A DNA stretch of 64,000 nucleotides from a virus, in the IMG/VR virus record IMGVR_UViG_3300046028_001986, positions 1 through 64,000 of that record, one strand, 5' to 3'. Of the stretch, positions 38,269 to 46,931 are shown piece after piece. The number at the start of each line of letters is the position of its first letter. Position 1 is the stretch's first letter. Below the pieces are notes generated by a model. It had not been told where the DNA came from. It did not search any database and worked only from the letters and a program-made list of their open reading frames with translations. The translations under genes and the position numbers were made by a program.

Positions 38269-38628
38269 TTAATAACTTAGTTTAATGTACCCAACAATAC
38301 CTTGTTGGAAGTCTGCTACTTTTGCTCTCATGTAAACAAAGTTACCAGTAACATTAGTATATACATTGGCGTTTGGATTAGCACTTCCATCATACTCATA
38401 TACATCAAACCATTGATTGTCAACTGTCGCTGGATTTGCTAGTGTAGCTTGAATAACGATATTACCAATAATATTAGATACATTAAAGTTAACTGTTTGT
38501 AAATCTCTATTACCCAAGTAATACGCAGCAGCAGGTTGAGCATTCCCTACAACTGTGTAGGGTGCCCCGTTACCTGGATTTTGATAGGTAGTTTGCGGTA
38601 ATAGAATAAGTGTGGTAGATTGACTCAT
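38269..38628 (-). CDS. Probable virion structural protein
   Basis: 119 residues, beta-rich and Asn/Gln/Val-rich: 'TVNFNVSNIIGNIVIQATLAN', 'QWFDVYEYDG', 'FVYMRAKVADFQQGIVGYIKLSY'. The last motif ('F.RAKV.DF..G.V.Y.KLSY') is familiar from T4-like environmental phages as a structural protein with a jelly-roll fold. The start overlaps the 55-residue gene (TAATG). Confidence 0.6.
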   Translation of the reverse strand: MSQSTTLILLPQTTYQNPGNGAPYTVVGNAQPAAAYYLGNRDLQTVNFNVSNIIGNIVIQATLANPATVDNQWFDVYEYDGSANPNANVYTNVTGNFVYMRAKVADFQQGIVGYIKLSY

Positions 38629-38795
38629 TATGCTTTTACCACTTCAACTACTACGCCTCTGCCTACAAGTTCCTGGGCAACTTGCTCCAATGCTTGCTGA
38701 ACGTCAGCCCCAACGATATCAGCATTATCTGATTCGCCATCCTTAACAATTTTACTAAAGGTTATTACAACCGATTCTGTTACGATTTTTGCCAT
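38628..38795 (-). CDS. Small protein (55 residues) upstream of a structural gene
   Basis: MAKIVTESVVITFSKIVKDG then 'ADIVGADVQQALEQVAQELVGRGVVVEVVKA'. One beta strand, one amphipathic helix, one strand. Its stop overlaps the next ATG (TAATG at 38626-38630), GGGG lies 9 nt before its ATG, and a GATAAATACTCTATAA box lies further upstream. From memory similar tiny proteins precede structural genes in related phages. Function unknown. Confidence 0.7.
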   Translation of the reverse strand: MAKIVTESVVITFSKIVKDGESDNADIVGADVQQALEQVAQELVGRGVVVEVVKA

Positions 38796-38816
38796 GAAAA
38801 ATACCCCATTATAGAG

Positions 38817-38824
38817 TATTTATC
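38817..38824 (-). promoter_or_regulatory. Late-type box GATAAATA
   Basis: Minus-strand GATAAATACTCTATAA, 21 nt before the ATG at 38795; identical 16-mer to the one before the polyprotein gene (32284-32291 region). Confidence 0.6.
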
Positions 38825-38827
38825 ATT

Positions 38828-39553
38828 TTAGATAGGTATTATACACTTCTCTAATTTATATCGTTTTCCAAGCATGTCACCATACATTAGCATCAAATAG
38901 CTTAGTGTACTTTCATTATCGTAATCAATAGAATGACTACTATGGGTGTAATTATATCTCCACTTGAAGGGATTAAATAAGGAATACTCTTTTAACCAAG
39001 AGATTAACGATTTACTAGCAACTAAGTCTTGGTTTTTCTTAAGTGTAACAGCTAAATCGTTGATAAAGTTTTTATCCTTAATATGAGCAGATTTTAGATA
39101 AATTCTGTACTTATGCTTTGGCTCATTAACATAGTATTTTATACCTGAAAATTCCTCCACCTGTGCTTCAGTGATTTTAATATCATTACAAACTTCTTTC
39201 AATGTTAGTAACAACTCTAAATCATTACTAAAGATTGCGGCACTATCCTGCTCAATTCTACTGGTCATCTCACCCGTCTTTTTGCGAGTTTTGTGAGTAT
39301 TACGCCAATCAACAAATGCACAAAGTCTTTGTAAATTTGGCATAATCTCGGATTTCCTATTGGCGTGAATACGTCTATATCCGATTGCATTCACTCTATT
39401 CACCAATTCTTCTGGAGTTTTAATATAATAAGTAAAATTCAACCCCGGGATATTTAGTTTAGCACGATATCTATATTTGTTATAAAACTTACTATCCCGA
39501 TATTCATAATAATCAATATCGGGAATGTCTTTAATTGATCTTATCAAGCCCAT
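38828..39553 (-). CDS. Hypothetical phage protein
   Basis: 241 residues, beginning MGLIRSIKDIPDIDYYEYRD. Tyr/Lys/Arg-rich. Features: 'FYNKYRYRAKLNIPGLNFTYYI', 'RRIHANRKSEIMPNLQRLCAFV', 'KYYVNEPKHKYRIYLKSAHI'. No catalytic motif recognised. It follows clpA with 8 nt spacing. Function unknown. Confidence 0.65.
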   Translation of the reverse strand: MGLIRSIKDIPDIDYYEYRDSKFYNKYRYRAKLNIPGLNFTYYIKTPEELVNRVNAIGYRRIHANRKSEIMPNLQRLCAFVDWRNTHKTRKKTGEMTSRIEQDSAAIFSNDLELLLTLKEVCNDIKITEAQVEEFSGIKYYVNEPKHKYRIYLKSAHIKDKNFINDLAVTLKKNQDLVASKSLISWLKEYSLFNPFKWRYNYTHSSHSIDYDNESTLSYLMLMYGDMLGKRYKLEKCIIPI

Positions 39554-39561
39554 TATGTTCC

Positions 39562-41823
39562 TTAGTTAACAATAATTAATCCATTGTCATCAACCATTGC
39601 TGTTAGTTTGTGTGTTACTACAAAATCAATTGCTCCGGCTGACATTACAACATTGATTGTTGCAGATTTAATGCGCTCAAACAAGACTTTCTTACTTAGA
39701 GGTACCCGAATCAATTCATCAATCTTACGACTTAATGGTCGTGCGCCCATTTTCTTATCATATCCTTGCTCTGCTAAGTATTCTACCACTGGCTCACTTA
39801 GATTCATTACAATTTCATGTTTGTCTAACAAACTCTTTTTCAAGTCATCGGTAAACTTGATAACAATCTTCTTAATAGCAAGTGTATCCAACTTGTTAAA
39901 CTTGCAAATCAAATCAACACGATTACGGAACTCAGGCTTGAAGAATTCTTTCAATGCTTTGTCATCTTCACCGGTCTTTTCTTGTGTGCCAAATCCAATG
40001 TTGTTGCGTTCGCTATCACTAGAACCCAAGTTACTAGTCATAATGATAATACTGTTTTTACAGTTAACTTGCTTGCCATTACTACCGGTAAGATGCCCTT
40101 CATCTAACATCTGTAGAAAGATATTAAAGATTTCTGGATGTGCTTTTTCAACCTCATCAAATAGCATAATACTATGTGGGTTCTTGCTCAAGTCATTAAT
40201 CAATCTACCACCCGACACTTGACTATCACCGAATCCAACATAGCCCGGAGGAGGTCCAATCAAACTTGAAACACTATGCTTCTCTGAATACTCACTCATG
40301 TCATACTTAAGTAGCGGCATATCCAAGTTCTTGCTAAGTAGTTTGGCAAATTCTGTTTTACCAGTTCCAGTAGGGCCTAAGAATAAGAAACTACCTGTTG
40401 GTTTACTATCATTACCAATACCAGCAAAGTTAACATAAATTCGTTCAAGTACTTTTTGTACAGTTTCATCTTGACCATATAGTTTGTCCTTGATATTTGA
40501 TTCTAAATTATGAATCAAATCAAAGTTGTCACCCTTCATCTTGTCAGCAGGGACTCCGGTGAATCGTTCAACTTGATCAAATACAAGGTCTTTGGTAATG
40601 ATTGCCCCTTTGTTCTCTGCTACTCGTTGTTTAGCGCAAGCAGCATCAAGTAAATCAATAGATTTGTCTGGGTTCTTTCGGTCATGAATATACCGATCAG
40701 CACTTTCAACTGCTGCTTTGATTGCCTCATCTGTAATTTCAACATTGTGAAAATCATTAAGTCTAGCACTTAATCCATTCAATATACGAATAGTTGTGTC
40801 GTGATTAGGTTCATCAACTGACACACGATAGAATCTACGCATCAATGCACGGTCCTTTTCAAAACTTTCGTAGTATTCTTCCCAAGTTGTGCTAGCAATA
40901 ACTTTAAGAGTACCTTTAGTAATTGCGGGTTTAATCATGTTACTGAAGTCCACTGAACCAGTAGATGAACCCCCTGAACCCTGCATAGTATGTGCCTCGT
41001 CAATGAAAAGGATAGTCTTTTTCTTTGTGTTTAACGCATCCAGTACTGCTTTGACTTTTTCTTCAAAGTCCCCGCGATATTTACTTCCTGCAAGCAATGA
41101 GCCAATCTCCAAGCTATATATTTGATGATCATGCAAGAATTCAGGTACTTCTTTGTTGATCATCATCTGTGCTAGACCTTCGGCGATTGCTGTTTTACCA
41201 ACCCCAGGGTCACCTACCATCAATACATTACTCTTGAATCGTTTAGCAAGTACATTAATGATATCGTCAAGTTCTTTGCCGCGACCAATCATTGGTTCAA
41301 GTTTACCTTGTGCCGCTAATTGTGTTAAGTTGATGGTATATTCTTCTAGAATTTCGTCGGCTTGATTCTCGGTGAGATTACCCACTTCGTTGTGCTTATA
41401 ATTTTTCTGCCAATGTGCTACAAATTCATTTTTGTTGATTCCGTATTTCAACAAGAAATAATGAGCATGACTATTCCCTTCTGCCGCAATGCTAAGATAC
41501 AAGTCAATAGTTGTTACTTGCCTACGACCGGTGAATAACACTTGTGTTACAGAACGATTCATAACTCGTTCTAAACTATTTGTTTTACGAGGTACTACTT
41601 CATCCTCTTTGCTTACAATGGCATGTAAACTGTCTAAGTATGCCTTAATCTCTTGATCCATTGTTTCAATATCTGCACCAAAACTATGCAAGCATTTTTT
41701 GAATGCACTGTGATTTATCAAACCAAGAAGTAAATGTTCTACGGTTACATATTGATGTTTTCTTTCTTTAGCATGATGAATCGCTTGTTCAATAATGCTA
41801 TCAATTTCGGGTGAATGGTTCAT
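39562..41823 (-). CDS. clpA: ClpA-like AAA+ unfoldase
   Basis: 753 residues, the size of E. coli ClpA (758). The N-terminal Clp repeat domain is 'IEQAIHHAKERKHQYVTVEHLLLGL'. D1 ATPase: Walker A 'MVGDPGVGKTAIAEGLAQM', 'SLLAGSKYRGDFEEKVKA', Walker B 'TILFIDEAHTM'. D2: 'LGPTGTGKTEFAKLLSKN', 'SSLIGPPPGYVGFGDSQVSGG', 'IMLFDEVEKAHPEIF', 'GARPLSRKIDELIRVPL'. No phage clpP is seen nearby, so it may redirect host ClpP or act as an unfoldase alone. Overlaps dnaJ by ATGA, suggesting a joint proteostasis role. Confidence 0.93.
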   Translation of the reverse strand: MNHSPEIDSIIEQAIHHAKERKHQYVTVEHLLLGLINHSAFKKCLHSFGADIETMDQEIKAYLDSLHAIVSKEDEVVPRKTNSLERVMNRSVTQVLFTGRRQVTTIDLYLSIAAEGNSHAHYFLLKYGINKNEFVAHWQKNYKHNEVGNLTENQADEILEEYTINLTQLAAQGKLEPMIGRGKELDDIINVLAKRFKSNVLMVGDPGVGKTAIAEGLAQMMINKEVPEFLHDHQIYSLEIGSLLAGSKYRGDFEEKVKAVLDALNTKKKTILFIDEAHTMQGSGGSSTGSVDFSNMIKPAITKGTLKVIASTTWEEYYESFEKDRALMRRFYRVSVDEPNHDTTIRILNGLSARLNDFHNVEITDEAIKAAVESADRYIHDRKNPDKSIDLLDAACAKQRVAENKGAIITKDLVFDQVERFTGVPADKMKGDNFDLIHNLESNIKDKLYGQDETVQKVLERIYVNFAGIGNDSKPTGSFLFLGPTGTGKTEFAKLLSKNLDMPLLKYDMSEYSEKHSVSSLIGPPPGYVGFGDSQVSGGRLINDLSKNPHSIMLFDEVEKAHPEIFNIFLQMLDEGHLTGSNGKQVNCKNSIIIMTSNLGSSDSERNNIGFGTQEKTGEDDKALKEFFKPEFRNRVDLICKFNKLDTLAIKKIVIKFTDDLKKSLLDKHEIVMNLSEPVVEYLAEQGYDKKMGARPLSRKIDELIRVPLSKKVLFERIKSATINVVMSAGAIDFVVTHKLTAMVDDNGLIIVN

Positions 41824-42635
41824 GCTTGATTCCTTTGTTGTTTATAAGCCGTAATGCTATTGATAACTTGTTCTCCTATTATATCAGGGATGAATGCTTT
41901 TAACAATATAATTTGGTCACCGTAGCTAGTAGCATTTAGTATAGGCATGCCTTGTCCCGCTAATTTTAATTGAATATAGGGTTGAGTTTTAGGTTTAATT
42001 GTTACATCCAGCGTTTTTCCTGATAGAGTAACAAATTCAAAACTTGTGCCAATAATCAAATCTAACACGGAAATTGGATGGTTGCAAATTAAATCATTAC
42101 CTTGTCTATCATATTTGAGATGGGGTTCAACCCGAAAATCTACTATTAAACTAGCACCATCTATGACTTTATCTATACGCATTTGATTATCATTTTGAAT
42201 CCCTTTAGGAATCTGAATGGTTATGGCATGTACATTCGTGGGTGTTTGTAGTTTTAATATTTGTTCACCGCCGTTATATGCTTGTTCTAATGATATATTT
42301 ATTGTTGTTCTAAATAATTGTTGTTGAGGTTGTTGTTGTCTACGTTGTTGACTGAATATGTCAAAAGGATTATTTTGACCAAACATTTGACCAAATATAT
42401 GTTCAAACCCTGGGGGTATTCCACCTTGCTGCGGAAATCCTTGTGGCATGGGATTATCATATTGCTGGCGTTTATTTGCATCACTTAATGTTTCATACGC
42501 AGCTTGTGTTTCCTGAAATTTGACTTTATCCCCTCCCTTATCGGGATGATGCTGACTAGCCAATCTTCGCCAGGCCCCTTTGATATCCTCTTGTGAGGCG
42601 GTTTTAGTAACACCTAAAATTTCATAATAATCCAT
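41820..42635 (-). CDS. dnaJ: DnaJ/CbpA-type J-domain cochaperone
   Basis: 271 residues. J-domain 'MDYYEILGVTKTASQEDIKGAWRRLASQHHPDKGG' with the HPD tripeptide, then a Gly/Pro/Gln-rich linker (FGQMFGQNNPFDIFSQQRRQQQ) and a beta-sandwich substrate-binding region (TINISLEQAYNGGEQ, 'HPISVLDLIIGTSFEFV', 'KLAGQGMPI'). It lacks the zinc-finger of type I DnaJ, so it is type II (CbpA-like). It probably recruits host DnaK. A consensus promoter ends 6 nt before the ATG. Confidence 0.92.
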   Translation of the reverse strand: MDYYEILGVTKTASQEDIKGAWRRLASQHHPDKGGDKVKFQETQAAYETLSDANKRQQYDNPMPQGFPQQGGIPPGFEHIFGQMFGQNNPFDIFSQQRRQQQPQQQLFRTTINISLEQAYNGGEQILKLQTPTNVHAITIQIPKGIQNDNQMRIDKVIDGASLIVDFRVEPHLKYDRQGNDLICNHPISVLDLIIGTSFEFVTLSGKTLDVTIKPKTQPYIQLKLAGQGMPILNATSYGDQIILLKAFIPDIIGEQVINSITAYKQQRNQA

Positions 42636-42641
42636 CTTATT

Positions 42642-42670
42642 ATTGTAGCAAAATAATCTGCTATTGTCAA
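42642..42670 (-). promoter_or_regulatory. Consensus sigma70 promoter for dnaJ-clpA
   Basis: TTGACA (42665-42670), 17-nt spacer ending TGC, TACAAT (42642-42647); 6 nt to the ATG, so a leaderless message is predicted. Strong early promoter for the chaperone pair. Confidence 0.8.
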
Positions 42671-42676
42671 TAGTAG

Positions 42677-43300
42677 TTAGGCTTTATTTTCTAGTTTTTC
42701 TTTAGTTCTGCCGTATGCGGCCACACCCAATACAGCACCCATAGCGATATGGTAAAGACCAGCACCTTGCAGTGTTAGAGGTTGCCATTGCATAGTGACG
42801 CTACCTTTGCTCATTGCTTGTAATAAACTCCATAATATAGGGAATATAACAAAGTCACATGTACAAGTAAGCATATAAACAAATGCCATTAGTGGTCGCC
42901 ATTTTTTATTTATGAAATCGTCGTTGGTGTTCTTAATTAAGATACTGGCATCTTGGGCAGCATTTACTCCGGCACCTGTTAATACGGGTTGATTACCCAG
43001 ACTTACATTCATGTTACTTGATCCGATTGATCCCATGTTGCTTGTTGATGCTGGCGAACCGTTGCCCACGGCTGCTGGTGCACCAAACGAACCGGGTAAC
43101 CCGAATCCTCCTGACGAAGGTGTGCTAAATGCTGAAGTACTGCTTGCTGATAAGGTTGTGTTTGGTGTTGTTGTGCCATAACTACTTTCTTGTGGAAATT
43201 GAGGTATAGTTGGATCTGCTGCTAGTTGAGTATGCTGGTCATCACTTTTTGCTATTGGGGTATCAGTTGTTGCTTTCTTTGCTAATATTGTTGTTGCCAT
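42677..43300 (-). CDS. Putative holin with Ser/Gly/Pro-rich N-terminal domain
   Basis: 207 residues. The first ~115 are a low-complexity Ser/Thr/Gly/Pro stretch (SSTSAFSTPSSGGFGLPGSFG). The C-terminal ~85 have 'KKWRPLMAFVYMLTCTCDFVIFPILWSLL' and 'QGAGLYHIAMGAVLGVAAYG', two to three hydrophobic helices. This matches, from memory, the '3TM holin' family of phages and gene transfer agents, which opens the inner membrane for endolysin. The endolysin candidate is at 52943. Confidence 0.7.
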   Translation of the reverse strand: MATTILAKKATTDTPIAKSDDQHTQLAADPTIPQFPQESSYGTTTPNTTLSASSTSAFSTPSSGGFGLPGSFGAPAAVGNGSPASTSNMGSIGSSNMNVSLGNQPVLTGAGVNAAQDASILIKNTNDDFINKKWRPLMAFVYMLTCTCDFVIFPILWSLLQAMSKGSVTMQWQPLTLQGAGLYHIAMGAVLGVAAYGRTKEKLENKA

Positions 43301-43301
43301 T

Positions 43302-43847
43302 TTATAAACCTGCCATTGATATAAATGCTTTTAATTCACTATCCGGTTCACCGTGTAAATTTACTGTGTCTAATCCTGCACGATGACGCATTTCATTTAA
43401 TTCTTTTTCATCTTCGTTTTCTTCACGATATTCATGTGGGCTGATAGGTATCAATTCTTTCAATATTTCTGTATCTGCCGAGTAATCTTTTTCATCAATA
43501 GTCACCTCCCATTCATCCACTGTCATTCCTGTAAGTGTTTCTAAATCATCAAGCAATTCTACAACTCGTTCCGGTATTTTTGTTCTGCGTTTCATTTCAA
43601 CAAATACTAAATATCTACCAGGGCTTAATTCACCATCACTCAAGCTGGCATCAAGTATCCAGTCATATCCTCGCTCAAACCAATCAACTAAATCATTACC
43701 TGCTGCTTCGCTCTTGACAATAAATGCAAGTGTAACAATATCACTATCCTTGCCCATCTTGGCAGAATATTCATCAATGGATACATTTGGTTCAATTTGA
43801 TGTTCCATATCCATATAATCTAAACCTTCATTAATGATTCTTGTCAT
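43302..43847 (-). CDS. Hypothetical virion-associated protein
   Basis: 181 residues, acidic. The opening 'MTRIINE|GLDYM' weakly fits the tag-and-cut pattern. It contains 'DSDIVTLAFIVKSEAAGNDLVDWFERGYDWILDA', here recognised only as a family seen in environmental phages, and an acidic C-terminal half (LDDLETLTGMTVDEWEVTI). It is followed by the holin with 1-nt spacing. Function unknown. Confidence 0.6.
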   Translation of the reverse strand: MTRIINEGLDYMDMEHQIEPNVSIDEYSAKMGKDSDIVTLAFIVKSEAAGNDLVDWFERGYDWILDASLSDGELSPGRYLVFVEMKRRTKIPERVVELLDDLETLTGMTVDEWEVTIDEKDYSADTEILKELIPISPHEYREENEDEKELNEMRHRAGLDTVNLHGEPDSELKAFISMAGL

Positions 43848-43855
43848 ATTACACC

Positions 43856-44467
43856 TTACATTGGAGGGGCACCAGGAGCTGCCGGAGGTGGCATGCCGCC
43901 CATTCCCATATCAACTGGTTGTTGCGGATTTTCTTCCTCGCCCTCACCATTGTCTTTATCTAAATCTTCATCGTATGAATCATCTAGTTCTTCCAGATCA
44001 ATTGTTTGTCCTGCCAAGTCAATAGAACCTTCTTTAATATCGTCCAGCAAGTCTTTGGGAATCTCTATGAAAACAAACCAAACTTGTTTAGGTGCCATCT
44101 TTGGATATCTTGTCCCTGCAACATAATCTTCGTAATCTTTGACTTCTACTGGAACTTCAATTTTGCTTTTAGCAAATTTAACTTTACATCCAATTGCTAC
44201 TAATCGTCTGGCACCTTTTGGATTGGGCATTAGTTTGTATGGCCACATGAATATGCAACTAACTGTATAGCGTTTTATGTCAGGACCTTGAACTAATTCA
44301 CCTAGTTCCCAGTTACGGTAGGCGTATAGGTCAGATTCGTCTAGTACTCGTTCAAAGTCCAATAAGGTATTCATTGAACCATCACTAGTAAATATACCTT
44401 TTACGGTGTCTATGATGCTGACATAATCAACACCATTAAAAAAATTGTCTGCGGCTTCGTGCTTCAT
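43856..44467 (-). CDS. Hypothetical virion-associated protein
   Basis: 203 residues. The N-terminal part 'FNGVDYVSIIDTVKGIFTSDG' then 'RNWELGELVQGPDIKRYTVSCIFMWPYKLMPNP' is typical of a conserved phage structural or assembly protein; the C-terminal ~50 residues are acidic and then Pro/Gly/Met-rich (MGMGGMPPPAAPGAPPM). A GATAAATA box with 5 nt to the ATG marks it as late. Function unknown. Confidence 0.6.
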   Translation of the reverse strand: MKHEAADNFFNGVDYVSIIDTVKGIFTSDGSMNTLLDFERVLDESDLYAYRNWELGELVQGPDIKRYTVSCIFMWPYKLMPNPKGARRLVAIGCKVKFAKSKIEVPVEVKDYEDYVAGTRYPKMAPKQVWFVFIEIPKDLLDDIKEGSIDLAGQTIDLEELDDSYDEDLDKDNGEGEEENPQQPVDMGMGGMPPPAAPGAPPM

Positions 44468-44472
44468 TAATA

Positions 44473-44480
44473 TATTTATC
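44473..44480 (-). promoter_or_regulatory. Late-type box GATAAATA
   Basis: Minus-strand GATAAATA, 5 nt before the ATG at 44467; predicted leaderless late promoter for the three genes 42677-44467. It lies in the 178-bp divergent gap to phoH, which otherwise holds AT-rich DNA with no gene. Confidence 0.6.
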
Positions 44481-44645
44481 TTTTATTGATTAATAGCACT
44501 AATAAGAAATTACAATAGTTGAACCCTTAGCCTTATATTTAGTCTAGAAATTTGTGTTAAAAGTCTACTACATTAGTCTATTTAACCAGTTGTAAATAAC
44601 TATGAGTATTATGAGAACTCACGCTCTTATAAAGGAGAATTTACA

Positions 44646-45434
44646 TTGAGCAAACGGAAAACTAGTGCTTTACGCACAACGCAAGAAGATTCACGCTATT
44701 TAACTAGCAAAAAACAAACAAATCAAACTTTTTATATGAAAGAATCCAAAACAATAGATTTCTCACAAGCACAAAGAACTACTAGGGTTAATAAAAGACC
44801 CGTGCAGTTGATCCCCAAATCGCTAAATCAAGAAAATTATATTATCGCATTACTAGATGAAAACACAGATATTGTTGTCGTCTCTGGCCCTGCCGGTACT
44901 GGAAAAACATATCTTGCAATCTTGGCAGCAGTTAAAGCACTTCGTGCCGGCGAATGTAAACGAATCGTTCTTACCAGGCCTGCGGTAGCCGTGGAGGATG
45001 AGGATCATGGATTCTTGCCCGGTGATTTGAATGAGAAACTGGCCCCTTGGGTAAGACCAATGGTGGATATTCTGCATGAGTATTACACGGTGAAGGAGCT
45101 TGCGGAGATGATAGCTGAACAAGTCATTGAATTCTCTCCGTTGGGCTTTATGCGTGGCCGCACATTCAAGGACTCTATCATCATTCTGGATGAGGGCCAA
45201 AACAGTCGTCCAGGCCAGTTAAAAATGTTAATGACCCGGATAGGGTCAGGAAGTAAAATTATCCTGACGGGTGATACCGAGCAGACAGACCAGCGAAAAG
45301 AAAACAATGGTCTTCTCGATTTAGTCACAAGACTTGGTCAGCACCCTGTCTCCGGTATTGTGTCATGTAAATTTGAAGTAAAAGATGTACAGCGACACCG
45401 GATAATTGAGCAAGTACTCAAACTGTATAGTTAA
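44646..45434 (+). CDS. phoH: PhoH-like ATPase
   Basis: 262 residues, starting at TTG 44646 with AAAGGAG 8 nt upstream. Walker A 'VVVSGPAGTGKTYLAILAAVKAL', then 'RIVLTRPAVAVEDEDHGFLPGDLNEKL', Walker B 'SIIILDEGQNSRPGQLKMLMTRIG', 'KIILTGDTEQTDQRKENNGLLDLV': the full PhoH signature. PhoH is a predicted RNA helicase/NTPase common in marine and freshwater phages, role in infection unclear. The gene stands alone on the plus strand in a minus-strand region and ends at a terminator. Confidence 0.93.
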   Translation: MSKRKTSALRTTQEDSRYLTSKKQTNQTFYMKESKTIDFSQAQRTTRVNKRPVQLIPKSLNQENYIIALLDENTDIVVVSGPAGTGKTYLAILAAVKALRAGECKRIVLTRPAVAVEDEDHGFLPGDLNEKLAPWVRPMVDILHEYYTVKELAEMIAEQVIEFSPLGFMRGRTFKDSIIILDEGQNSRPGQLKMLMTRIGSGSKIILTGDTEQTDQRKENNGLLDLVTRLGQHPVSGIVSCKFEVKDVQRHRIIEQVLKLYS

Positions 45435-45459
45435 AAAAGAGGGCTTAAGCCCTCTTTTT
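45433..45459. terminator. Bidirectional rho-independent terminator
   Basis: A run of A, a perfect 16-bp palindrome GAGGGCTTAAGCCCTC (45439-45454), then T5. It serves phoH on the plus strand and, read in reverse, the minus-strand gene ending at 45458. The A and T flanks provide a U-run in both directions. Confidence 0.9.
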
Positions 45460-45727
45460 ATTTCTTCTTAACTTCGCTTTCAGTATTATTCTTTTCTAAT
45501 TGATCAACTAATGCCGGGTAAATACGCTTATAGTATTCATTTAGTTTATTCCAGTCTGTATCCACAGTCTTTCCTTCAACTACGCATTTTTCAACTTTCT
45601 TCTTACCAAAATCCATAATGACATTACATGTTTGAATGTCTGCTGGTCGCAAGCGTTTGCTAATAGACACCTGTTCGTCAATTTGGCCATTAGGTTTCCT
45701 CAAGAATTGGATAAGTAAATATTTCAT
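45458..45727 (-). CDS. Conserved phage hypothetical protein
   Basis: 89 residues: 'MKYLLIQFLRKPNGQIDEQVSISKRLRPADIQTCNVIMDF' style opening and 'VEKCVVEGKTVDTDWNKLNEYYKR'. From memory this is a well-conserved small phage protein encoded near clamp-loader genes; function unknown. It is too short and different in sequence to be a gp62 clamp-loader subunit. It overlaps the clamp loader by ATGA and has a basic KKK tail. Confidence 0.75.
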   Translation of the reverse strand: MKYLLIQFLRKPNGQIDEQVSISKRLRPADIQTCNVIMDFGKKKVEKCVVEGKTVDTDWNKLNEYYKRIYPALVDQLEKNNTESEVKKK

Positions 45728-46650
45728 GCCGTCAACTCCACAATTGAGGCCGCTATTGCTATTTCAGGAATCCCTACTAAGGGCAATGTTGCCAAACCAT
45801 TGCGAATGATAATGATACTTGCATCACGCTTTTCTTGTGTCTTTCCCCACAAATCTAAGTTAGAGTAAGCCCAAGTATAAATTTCTTCAACTCGGGTCGG
45901 GTACAATGCAGTGTACTGCATAAGTTGCTGACGACCCTCAAGAATCTTGCCAGCTTTGAACAATGTAGTTGCTTCTATTAGAAGCTCATGTTCGCTATTA
46001 CCCTGTGATTGCGGAGGCAATAGTTTACCGGTGCTTGAATTAACTTGTAGTTGATTCAAACATTTACGCAAGTCTGGGTATGCTACACGAACATAACTGT
46101 CCAATGTATCTAAATCAAACTCAATACCTTCTGTCAATAAAACAGTTGCTGCCCTTGCTGTATATTCTGTACGATCGGGTTTAGCAATATGAAACTTATG
46201 GCAACGACTTTCACGCAATGCTGGAATGATTTTGTGTTCATAGTTACAAGTAAGAATAAATCTCACTGTATCAGCATATGCTTCCATATCGTTACGCAAT
46301 GCTGCTTGAAACTCTGGGCTAGTGTAATCGGCCTCATCAAGTAGGATTACCTTAAACTTACCGAATGGCATGGTTTGTGCAAATCCATTAATCTTATCAC
46401 GCACGATTGCTACGCCATTTTCACGACTAGCATTGATTTCCATTACATCATAATCTTCCACACCAAGTTCATGGATCAATACTTTAGCAAGAGTAGTCTT
46501 ACCAGTACCCGGGTCGCCGCTTAACAATAGATGCGGAATGCTACCATTAGCTATCCAACCTTCTACCTGTTGTTTTTGTCGTTCATCCACAAAAACATAA
46601 TCTTTAACAGATTTGGGACGATAACGCTCAACCCAAAGTTGATTTTTCAT
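45724..46650 (-). CDS. 44: Sliding clamp loader subunit (gp44-like, AAA+)
   Basis: 308 residues, T4 gp44 is 319. 'WVERYRPKSVKDYVF' opening, Walker A 'LLSGDPGTGKTTLAKVLIHEL', Walker B 'VILLDEADYTSPEFQAAL', sensor 1 'RFILTCNYEHKIIPAL', arginine finger region 'LRESRCHKF'. It loads the gp45-like clamp (20238) on primer ends. No gp62 homolog is seen in the window. Confidence 0.93.
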   Translation of the reverse strand: MKNQLWVERYRPKSVKDYVFVDERQKQQVEGWIANGSIPHLLLSGDPGTGKTTLAKVLIHELGVEDYDVMEINASRENGVAIVRDKINGFAQTMPFGKFKVILLDEADYTSPEFQAALRNDMEAYADTVRFILTCNYEHKIIPALRESRCHKFHIAKPDRTEYTARAATVLLTEGIEFDLDTLDSYVRVAYPDLRKCLNQLQVNSSTGKLLPPQSQGNSEHELLIEATTLFKAGKILEGRQQLMQYTALYPTRVEEIYTWAYSNLDLWGKTQEKRDASIIIIRNGLATLPLVGIPEIAIAASIVELTA

Positions 46651-46931
46651 TTTCTAAGCATCTCAAGTGTTATGATGTGGGCGATACTTTGACCCAAGTC
46701 TTGTTCACTGGGAATGATATGTAATGTGGAATCGCGTTCTTCGGTTCTGTCATTATACGAAACATATTCCATTACATATCCTCCGTTAGCAGAGTAGATA
46801 GTAAAGTTCATTCCATTTCGGTCAAATCTACGCCTTCTAACTGAGCCGACCGTCGATTCTTCCACTCTAGAAGCATTTTCCCAATCTTCACTGGCCCAGT
46901 TGTGAATCTTTTTCTTAAACCATTTTATCAT
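46647..46931 (-). CDS. Conserved phage hypothetical protein
   Basis: 94 residues, MIKWFKKKIHNWASEDWENAS... with 'FTIYSANGGYVMEYVSYNDR' and 'LHIIPSEQDLGQSIAHIITLEMLRK'. From memory it is a conserved small protein of environmental myoviruses. Basic amphipathic N-terminal helix, then a beta sheet. ATGA overlap with clamp loader and one-base overlap with the GroES-like gene. Function unknown. Confidence 0.75.
   Translation of the reverse strand: MIKWFKKKIHNWASEDWENASRVEESTVGSVRRRRFDRNGMNFTIYSANGGYVMEYVSYNDRTEERDSTLHIIPSEQDLGQSIAHIITLEMLRK

Noticed and set aside
45458-45727. Clamp-loader partner gp62 after gp44
   Set aside because: Only 89 residues with no similarity to gp62 that I can see; position alone is not enough.
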